This document shows positions 42,091 through 47,888 of a stretch of DNA of 47,888 nt, piece after piece. The stretch's first letter is position 1; each line of letters opens with the position of its first letter. The DNA lies in contig NZ_KE384097.1 in assembly GCF_000423845.1 (NCBI RefSeq), forward strand, positions 57,090 to 104,977, read 5' to 3'. Source of the stretch: Thermodesulfobacterium hveragerdense DSM 12571 (GTDB taxonomy: Bacteria; Desulfobacterota; Thermodesulfobacteria; Thermodesulfobacteriales; Thermodesulfobacteriaceae). A model generated the notes under the pieces. The model was not told the DNA's origin. It ran no database searches and saw nothing but the letters and a program-made list of their open reading frames with translations. The position numbers and the translations under genes were made by a program.

Positions 42091-43262
42091 GGTTTAGACT
42101 CTCCAAAATAAGCTGTATAAAATACTTTACTTACCTCTTCTTTAGAATACTCATCGGCTACTTGCCATATGGTTAGGATATGATAAGCCTTGTCTATCAA
42201 GTACTCTAAATCTTCTTGAGGGAGTTTTAAATCTTTTAAAGTATAAAGAAGTCTCAGGTCCCTTAACCAGTTTTCAAAGACTTCTATCCCCATCTCTACA
42301 GAGATTTTATCTTCTACTTTTATGTTAAGAACCTTTTCAAAAAATTTATGAAGAAGCTTGTTTTTTTTATAAACCTTCATCCAGGCATAAGTTATGACCG
42401 CTAAACCCAATCCATGAGGAAGGTCATATACTCCGCTTAAAGTATGTTCTAAAGCATGGATAAAAAACCTATATTTTCCCATACCTGCCTTAGGTAATCC
42501 GCATAAAGCTAAGGAAGAAGCCCACATAAGATTAGCCCTGGCTTCATAATTAGTAGGATCATACATAGCAGCTTTAGACCACTTCATAAGGTTTTTCATC
42601 AAAGCTACCATAAAGTCTTCTGTAAGGCAGTCTTTCTTATACTCTCTACTTATAAAAACCTCAAAAACATGAGAAAAGGCATCAAAAGCTCCATAAGCGG
42701 TATAATCAGGGGGCACAGTAAAAGTAAAGGTAGGGTCTAAAAAAGTAAGTTTAGGGAAAATCCAGGGAGAGTTCATAGAAAGTTTAACCTTTGTTTCATC
42801 GTTTACTATAACGCTTATGTTGTTTAGCTCTGAACCAGTACCAGCGATAGTAGGCACTGCTACTATAGGAAGAGCCTGTTTAGGAAAATCCTTTCTTTCA
42901 TAAAAATCCCATATCTTTTCCTCTGCAAAAACCCCACAAGCAATAGCCTTGGCAGTGTCTATTACACTCCCGCCACCGGTAGCTAAGATGAAATCAACCT
43001 TTTCTTCTTTGACTACCTTGATACCCTCTAAGACCTTAGATAAAAGAGGGTTAGCCTTTACTCCTCCAAATTCTATATATTCTATCTTAGCTTTTTTTAA
43101 AATCTCTTTAACTTGGTCATAAACCCCATTTCTTATTATGGATCCTCTTCCAAAAACCCAAAGAGCCTTTTTTCCTATACCAGAAACTTCTTTAGGAAAT
43201 TGTCTCAAAACTTTTTTACCGAAAAAAACTTTTGTAGGAAGATAAAACTCAAAATTTTTCAT
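42087..43262 (-). CDS. iron-containing alcohol dehydrogenase
   Basis: NAD(P)H-dependent group III alcohol dehydrogenase interconverting alcohols and aldehydes; resembles the butanol/YqhD branch. The nucleotide-binding ATGGGSVIDTAKAIA is at about 94-108. The metal ligands are Asp194 and His198 (FDAFSH), His269 and His283 (HALEHTLSGVYDLPHG). Length 391 is typical. A strong GGGGGG-type Shine-Dalgarno region lies before the ATG. The degraded dehydrogenase follows directly, once probably in one operon. A terminator separates it from acs. Confidence 0.95.
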   Translation of the reverse strand: MKNFEFYLPTKVFFGKKVLRQFPKEVSGIGKKALWVFGRGSIIRNGVYDQVKEILKKAKIEYIEFGGVKANPLLSKVLEGIKVVKEEKVDFILATGGGSVIDTAKAIACGVFAEEKIWDFYERKDFPKQALPIVAVPTIAGTGSELNNISVIVNDETKVKLSMNSPWIFPKLTFLDPTFTFTVPPDYTAYGAFDAFSHVFEVFISREYKKDCLTEDFMVALMKNLMKWSKAAMYDPTNYEARANLMWASSLALCGLPKAGMGKYRFFIHALEHTLSGVYDLPHGLGLAVITYAWMKVYKKNKLLHKFFEKVLNIKVEDKISVEMGIEVFENWLRDLRLLYTLKDLKLPQEDLEYLIDKAYHILTIWQVADEYSKEEVSKVFYTAYFGESKP

Positions 43263-43284
43263 CGATTAACCCCCCTTCTAAAAT

Positions 43285-43325
43285 AAAAATAGACCTATAG
43301 GGCTTACCCCTATAGGTCTATTTTT
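43285..43325. terminator. bidirectional terminator between acs and the alcohol dehydrogenase
   Basis: A perfect 18-bp stem (43285-43302 with 43308-43325) with a 5-base loop, ending in five T on either strand. It acts as the terminator for acs on the minus strand; its A/T arms would also stop plus-strand transcription. Confidence 0.92.
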
Positions 43326-43352
43326 AATCAAAAACAAAAATAAATCAACCGG

Positions 43353-45329
43353 TTATTTTAAATTTTTTCTCGACTCTACCAGTTTCTCTACCACCTCAGG
43401 TTCTGCCAATGTACTGGTATCTCCCAAATCTTCAAACTGCTGGGCAGCTATCTTTCTTAAGATCCTTCTCATGATTTTTCCGCTTCGAGTTTTAGGTAAT
43501 CCAGGGGCAAAAAGTATGAAATCAGGAGTTGCTATAGGACCTATTACTTTTCTGATATGAAAGACTAACTCTTTCTTAAGTTCTGGGGTAGGCTCAAACC
43601 CTTCCTTAAGTACGATGTAAGCAAAGATTCCTTCTCCTTTGATGTCATGAGGGAATCCCACAACTGCAGCCTCTGCTACTGCAGGGTGTTCTACAAAAGC
43701 AGACTCTAATTCCATCGTACCAAGTCTGTGTCCAGAAACATTAATGACATCGTCAAGTCTTCCCATAATCCAGAAATAGCCGTCTTCGTCTTTTCTGGCA
43801 CCATCTCCGGTGTAATAATATCCTGGAAACCTGCTAAAATAGACCTCTTTAAACCTTTTTTCATCCCCCCAAACCCCTCTTGCCATACCAGGCCAGGCTC
43901 TTTTGATACAAAGATGACCTCCCTCGTTGATGTCTGCCTCTGTTCCATCAGCTCTTAGGATAATAGGCTCTATTCCAGGTAAAGGATAAGTAGCTGAACC
44001 AGGTTTCTGAGGTACTGCAAAGGGTATAGGGGCTATCATATGTCCACCGGTCTCGGTTTGCCACCAAGTATCTACTACAGGACAGCGTTTACGTCCTACA
44101 TTAACATAAAACCAAACCCAAGCCTCTGGGTTTATAGGTTCTCCCACCGTTCCTAAAATCCTTAAGCTCGAAAGATTGTATTTCTTAGGCCACTGATCTC
44201 CCTCTCTCATCAACGCCCTTATCGCTGTAGGAGCTGTATATAGAACAGTTACACCATAACGGTCTACCAACTCCCACCATCTTCCTGGATCTGGATAAGT
44301 TGGAACCCCCTCATACATAAAAACCGTAGCTCCTAAAGCTAAAGGACCGTAAACTACATAGGAATGCCCGGTAATCCAACCTATATCAGCAGTACACCAA
44401 TAGATATCGTCTGGTTTTAGGTCAAAAACCCACTGGGTGGTATGCGCGGCATATACCAAGTATCCACCTGTGGTATGGTAAACTCCTTTAGGTTTTCCTG
44501 TAGTACCTGAGGTATATAGAATAAAAAGAGGATCTTCAGCATCCATTACTTCATATTCACAATACTCAGCTACACTTAAATCTTTTTTTAAGTCGTCATA
44601 TAGGATACAACGGTTATCTTTTAGTTCTATAGGATCACCAAAACGATTTAACACAATACAATATTCCACACAAGCACAATCTCTTATAGCCTCTTCTGCC
44701 CTATCTAAAAGAGTTATTCTTCTTCCAGCTCTATAAGTGCCATCACAAGTGATAACTACCTTAGCCTGAGCATCAAGAATACGAACTTTAAGGGCTTCTG
44801 AGGAAAAACCTCCAAACACTACACTATGGATAGCCCCTATTCTTGCACAAGCCAACATCGCTGCCACAGCCTCTGGCATAGTAGGAAGATAAATGGTTAC
44901 CCTATCACCTTTTTCTACACCTAAATTCTTTAAAATCTTAGCAAACTTACATATCTCACTGTGCAGCATATGATAGGTATAAACCTTAGTGTCTCTGTCA
45001 GGTTCTCCTTGCCAAATGATAGCAGCCTTATTTTTTATAGCTGGATTGTCTAAATGTCTGTCTACACAATTAAAACAAGCATTTAGCTTACCACCTTCAA
45101 AAAACTTGATCTCTGGCTTGTAAAAATCCCAATAACAAGTCCTATCCCAGTACTTAAACCAAGTAATCAACTCTTTAGCCCTTTCAGCCCAAAACTCATC
45201 AGGGTCATCTAAAGAATACTGATAAATCTGTTTATATTTATAACGAGAAGAAATGTAAGCCTGGTCCTTACCTTCTTGAGGGGGATAGAAAATCCTCCCC
45301 TCTTTTAACAAAGATGTCAATTCCGCCAT
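43353..45329 (-). CDS. acs: acetyl-CoA synthetase (AMP-forming)
   Basis: Activates acetate with ATP and CoA to acetyl-CoA through acetyl-AMP. P-loop YTSGTTGKPKGV is near 268-279, the adenylate motif VDTWWQTETGGHM lies mid-protein, and GYYYTGDGARKDEDGY and the PKTRSGKIMRR tail with the acetylatable Lys follow. Length 658 is normal. The ATG at 45329 is chosen because AGGAGG lies 6 bases before it; a longer frame to 45359 covers that site. It follows the CBS gene by 53 bases and ends in a strong terminator. Confidence 0.97.
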   Translation of the reverse strand: MAELTSLLKEGRIFYPPQEGKDQAYISSRYKYKQIYQYSLDDPDEFWAERAKELITWFKYWDRTCYWDFYKPEIKFFEGGKLNACFNCVDRHLDNPAIKNKAAIIWQGEPDRDTKVYTYHMLHSEICKFAKILKNLGVEKGDRVTIYLPTMPEAVAAMLACARIGAIHSVVFGGFSSEALKVRILDAQAKVVITCDGTYRAGRRITLLDRAEEAIRDCACVEYCIVLNRFGDPIELKDNRCILYDDLKKDLSVAEYCEYEVMDAEDPLFILYTSGTTGKPKGVYHTTGGYLVYAAHTTQWVFDLKPDDIYWCTADIGWITGHSYVVYGPLALGATVFMYEGVPTYPDPGRWWELVDRYGVTVLYTAPTAIRALMREGDQWPKKYNLSSLRILGTVGEPINPEAWVWFYVNVGRKRCPVVDTWWQTETGGHMIAPIPFAVPQKPGSATYPLPGIEPIILRADGTEADINEGGHLCIKRAWPGMARGVWGDEKRFKEVYFSRFPGYYYTGDGARKDEDGYFWIMGRLDDVINVSGHRLGTMELESAFVEHPAVAEAAVVGFPHDIKGEGIFAYIVLKEGFEPTPELKKELVFHIRKVIGPIATPDFILFAPGLPKTRSGKIMRRILRKIAAQQFEDLGDTSTLAEPEVVEKLVESRKNLK

Positions 45330-45382
45330 GTCTACCTCCTTTTTAAAGTTTTTTTTCAAAATATTAAAAAATTATCTTTCTG

Positions 45383-45775
45383 TTATACATGAGGTTTTAT
45401 GATATCTCTTAAGGTTATCATACCTACCAATTTTTCTCCTGAAGTAACCGGAAGCCTTACTACATTTGCCATCGCCATAAGTTTAGCCGCATATTTTATA
45501 TCATAATAATCAGGAACGGTAATACATGGTTTGGTCATAACCTCTAAAACCCTAACCTTTTCCAAAGGTAACCCTTTAGCTATAACTTTATAAACTATAT
45601 CTTTAACTGTAATAATCCCGTAAGCATCTTCTTCGTCTACCTTATCGACTACCAATCCTCTGTAACCAGTTTTCATCATCAACTCTGCTGCTTCTTTAAC
45701 CGTAGCGTTACCATCAATAGTAGCTACTGGAGTAGTCATTACATCTCTAACTTTTATCTTTTCAATCTCTATCAT
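45383..45775 (-). CDS. CBS-domain pair protein
   Basis: 130 residues forming two CBS motifs (about 8-60 and 72-130): VRDVMTTPVATIDGNATVKE with GIITVKDIV, then VLEVMTKPCITVPDYYDIKY with GMITLRDIIKP. Such pairs bind adenosine nucleotides and report energy state. Strong Shine-Dalgarno GGAGGGG. Its position directly before acs suggests control of acetate activation by AMP/ATP, an inference. The 241-base gap upstream (45776-46016) holds an A/T-rich region with a TATAAA-like box near 45821-45826 but no convincing -35. Confidence 0.92.
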   Translation of the reverse strand: MIEIEKIKVRDVMTTPVATIDGNATVKEAAELMMKTGYRGLVVDKVDEEDAYGIITVKDIVYKVIAKGLPLEKVRVLEVMTKPCITVPDYYDIKYAAKLMAMANVVRLPVTSGEKLVGMITLRDIIKPHV

Positions 45776-46016
45776 AAGCCCCTCCTTCCTATAAAATAAT
45801 TTTTTATGGTTTATTAAATTTTATATTACAAACATAACAAAATTTAAAATAGCTTTGTTAAAAATTTCACTAACCTAAATTTATAGGAGTATGCTTTTTA
45901 TAACAAGATTTATGCCTGTCTTCTTATAATCAAAAATTCACAAAAAGCTGACGTTTTATAAAAAAAATAAGTGATGAAAAAGACCTCAATGAGAAAAAAT
46001 ACCTCAGTTATATCTT

Positions 46017-47324
46017 CTAAGAAATTATCTTCAAAACCTCTTTTTTTATTTTTTCTATCTCTTCTCTTACCTTTTCTTCATCGACAGTCAAAACTTGATA
46101 ATTTTTCATGATCCATTTTCCATCAACCATTAGGTGAGACACACAACCTGTCTTTGCTGTATAGACTATAAGGGCAAGAGGATTGTAGTCTGGTTGTAAA
46201 GAGTGGTTGCTGAGGTCTATCACAGCTAAATCTGCTTTATAACCTATGGAAAGTTTTCCTGTATCAAAAAAACCTAAGGCTTTACTTCCTCCTTCGGTAG
46301 CAGCGTAGAACATTTCTTTAGCGGTAATAATAGTTGGATCTTCATGTATCCCTTTTTGGATTAAACAAGCAGTCCTCATTTCAGAAAACATATCAAGGTC
46401 GTTATTACTAGCAGGCCCATCAGTACCTAAAGCCAAGTTTATACCTGCTTTTATTATTTCAGGGATAGGGGCGACCCCTGAACCTAACTTTAAATTACTC
46501 TCTGGACAATGGATAAAACTGGACTTAGCTTTAGACATAAGTTCTATTTCTTTAGGAGTTACCTTAACCCCATGGACAGCTATAAGATTTTCATTAACCC
46601 CTCCTATTTCAGCCAGAAGTTCTATAGGATTTTTACCATAACGCTCCCTTATCAGCTTTATCTCTTCTTGATTTTCAGAAAGATGGATGTGAAGTTTAGC
46701 TCCATATCTCTCAGAAATTTTGAGACAAGACTTGACCGTATCCGGAGAGCAAGTATATAAAGTGTGAGGACATACCGATATTTTTATCAAAGGATGGTTT
46801 TGAAAATTTTTTAACAAACTTTCTGTAAGTTCTAATCCTTTAACTAAAGGACCATAATTAGGAGAAGGAAAATCAAAAAGCCCTTCCCCAAGTAACCCTT
46901 TGATTCCAGATTCTTCCGTGGCTTTTATCACCTCTTCTTCAAAAAGATACATATCACAGAAAAGAGTGACCCCTGACTTTATCATCTCTATGAGAGAAAG
47001 TAAACTTCCCCAATAAACCCATTCTCTTTTTAATTTAGCTTCTACAGGAAAAATATATTGGTTTAACCAGGTCATCAAAGATAGGTCCTCTGCTAAACCT
47101 CTTAAGATACTCATAGGAATATGGGTGTGCCCGTTAACCAACCCCGGCATCAAAATACCGTTTTCAAATATTTCTCTTTCTATGTTTGGATATTTATTAA
47201 TGAGTTGCTCCTTATTACCTATATCTAAAATAACCCCCTTCTTTATAAAAACCCCACCTTCCCTTATAGGAGGTTCATAAGCCGAGGGCACTATCCATTT
47301 GGCTAAAATCAACCTCTCATCCAT
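46017..47324 (-). CDS. mtaD: amidohydrolase, MTA/SAH deaminase family
   Basis: Predicted zinc/iron deaminase of 5'-methylthioadenosine and S-adenosylhomocysteine. Metal ligands are HTH at 66-68 (NGHTHIP), LHIHLSE at about 211-217, AVHGV near 249-253 and the Asp in GTDGPASNND near 302. Length 435 is normal. A Shine-Dalgarno AAGAGG lies before the ATG. It is 5 bases after the DRTGG gene. Other substrates (adenosine, guanine analogues) are possible. Confidence 0.86.
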   Translation of the reverse strand: MDERLILAKWIVPSAYEPPIREGGVFIKKGVILDIGNKEQLINKYPNIEREIFENGILMPGLVNGHTHIPMSILRGLAEDLSLMTWLNQYIFPVEAKLKREWVYWGSLLSLIEMIKSGVTLFCDMYLFEEEVIKATEESGIKGLLGEGLFDFPSPNYGPLVKGLELTESLLKNFQNHPLIKISVCPHTLYTCSPDTVKSCLKISERYGAKLHIHLSENQEEIKLIRERYGKNPIELLAEIGGVNENLIAVHGVKVTPKEIELMSKAKSSFIHCPESNLKLGSGVAPIPEIIKAGINLALGTDGPASNNDLDMFSEMRTACLIQKGIHEDPTIITAKEMFYAATEGGSKALGFFDTGKLSIGYKADLAVIDLSNHSLQPDYNPLALIVYTAKTGCVSHLMVDGKWIMKNYQVLTVDEEKVREEIEKIKKEVLKIIS

Positions 47325-47329
47325 ATTGT

Positions 47330-47888
47330 CTAACCTCTTACTAAGTTTAAAAATTTTTCTAAATTAAGCTCTTTGGCTACCATCTCTTTAGCCCTTAGGG
47401 CTTTGCCTTTTTCTTTTAAGATGGCTTTGCCTACTAAGGCCTGTATTTTTTCAACTGCTGAGAAGGTATCAAGAGAGGTCACCACAACTGGCACTCCTTT
47501 TGTCTTAGCTATGTTTACCACCATCTCGCTTGGATATAATCCTCCTGTCAAAAGTAAACACTTGGTAGAAGTCTCTAAAGCTAAAATCTGAATGTCTGTC
47601 CTGTTCACCCCTGTTATCACTAACTTGTTAGGTATCCTTAAAAAATACCTCATCGCATTCTCAGGGTCCATCGCACCTATCGTGATGTTCTCTACAAACT
47701 CATCAAGCTTGTCCTCACAACACACAATACCCCCGTTAACCACCTCAAGTAAAGTCCTAACGGTTACTGCCTCAAGCAACTTATCCTTCTTAAACACCCC
47801 TAAAACCTCTATCCCTTTACCCTCTAAATAAGGCACCACCTTTTCCTTTATATAAGGATATTCCTCAACAGGGACCTTGTTTATCACC
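47330..47888 (-). CDS. DRTGG-domain protein, N-terminus missing (cut by window edge)
   Basis: Partial: the frame runs open to base 47888 and the GTG at 47887 need not be the real start. It shows a DRTGG domain (VNGGIVCCEDKLDEF, NKLVITGVNRTDIQILALE, LLLTGGLYPS, GVPVVVTSLDTFSAVEKI) and ends shortly after with no phosphotransacetylase domain. In the BioD-like/DRTGG family a P-loop ATPase domain normally precedes this; it would lie outside the window. The function is not known. Confidence 0.8.
   Translation of the reverse strand, partial: VINKVPVEEYPYIKEKVVPYLEGKGIEVLGVFKKDKLLEAVTVRTLLEVVNGGIVCCEDKLDEFVENITIGAMDPENAMRYFLRIPNKLVITGVNRTDIQILALETSTKCLLLTGGLYPSEMVVNIAKTKGVPVVVTSLDTFSAVEKIQALVGKAILKEKGKALRAKEMVAKELNLEKFLNLVRG

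Noticed and set aside
1-47888. tRNA, rRNA, CRISPR or insertion-sequence features
   Set aside because: None seen by eye: no repeat-spacer pattern, no transposase and no cloverleaf sequence in the intergenic gaps.

Overview
The window is AT-rich bacterial DNA, gene-dense and almost fully coding. It looks like a thermophilic sulfate reducer of the Thermodesulfobacteriota (Thermodesulfobacterium-like). The main reasons are a complete dsrMKJOP sulfite-reduction electron-transfer operon with an adjacent dsrN-type cobyrinate/siroheme amidase, a TrmB with a long C-terminal extension, a stand-alone RibD-type reductase of archaeal style, and very short intergenic gaps. The taxon is inferred from gene content; no rRNA or tRNA gene is present to confirm it.

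Layout. 1-232: no firm gene, perhaps the decayed end of one. 233-7590 (minus): tetR, acrA-like, acrB-like, tolC-like and trmB in one operon, with a promoter and a perfect palindromic operator in front of tetR. 7651-9336 (minus): a lone flagellin gene with its own sigma-28 promoter and strong terminator. 9357-12810 (plus): an unknown gene, a PLP aminotransferase, tgt and yajC. 12814-18757 (minus): pilMNOPQ followed by trmFO. 18759-23507 (minus): a four-gene operon joining bacteriohemerythrin, a membrane c-haem/HAMP/CZB-like sensor, a dynamin-family GTPase and a small membrane-hairpin partner; this is the most unusual unit. 23629-25655 (plus): a secreted protein with many WPF/WPLY repeats, then coaD. 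25638-33091 (minus): an RsbRD_N-like gene and dsrMKJOP, a terminator, then dsrN and a 2[4Fe-4S] ferredoxin. 33237-39535 (minus): rplU-rpmA, a terminator, then plsY, a FapA paralogue, an unknown gene, tilS and a second FapA paralogue. 39738-41057 (plus): a CDP-alcohol phosphotransferase and an archaeal-type RibD reductase. 41048-47888 (minus): a decayed D-2-hydroxyacid dehydrogenase behind an iron alcohol dehydrogenase, then (reading upstream) acs with a CBS-pair gene, an MTA/SAH deaminase-type amidohydrolase and a DRTGG-domain protein cut by the window edge.

How the genes work together. DsrMKJOP carries electrons between the periplasmic/quinone pool and the cytoplasmic DsrC trisulfide, and DsrN is expected to amidate the sirohaem of DsrAB. 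Acs and the alcohol dehydrogenase point to C2 metabolism. PilMNOPQ forms the inner-membrane alignment complex and outer-membrane secretin of type IV pili. Several genes (pilM, the WPF-repeat gene, plsY and the CDP-alcohol gene) have sigma-70-like -10 boxes only 6-9 bases before their start codons and no Shine-Dalgarno sequence, which suggests leaderless mRNAs. No tRNA, rRNA, CRISPR array, insertion sequence or prophage was seen. No gene-free stretch exceeds 300 bases.
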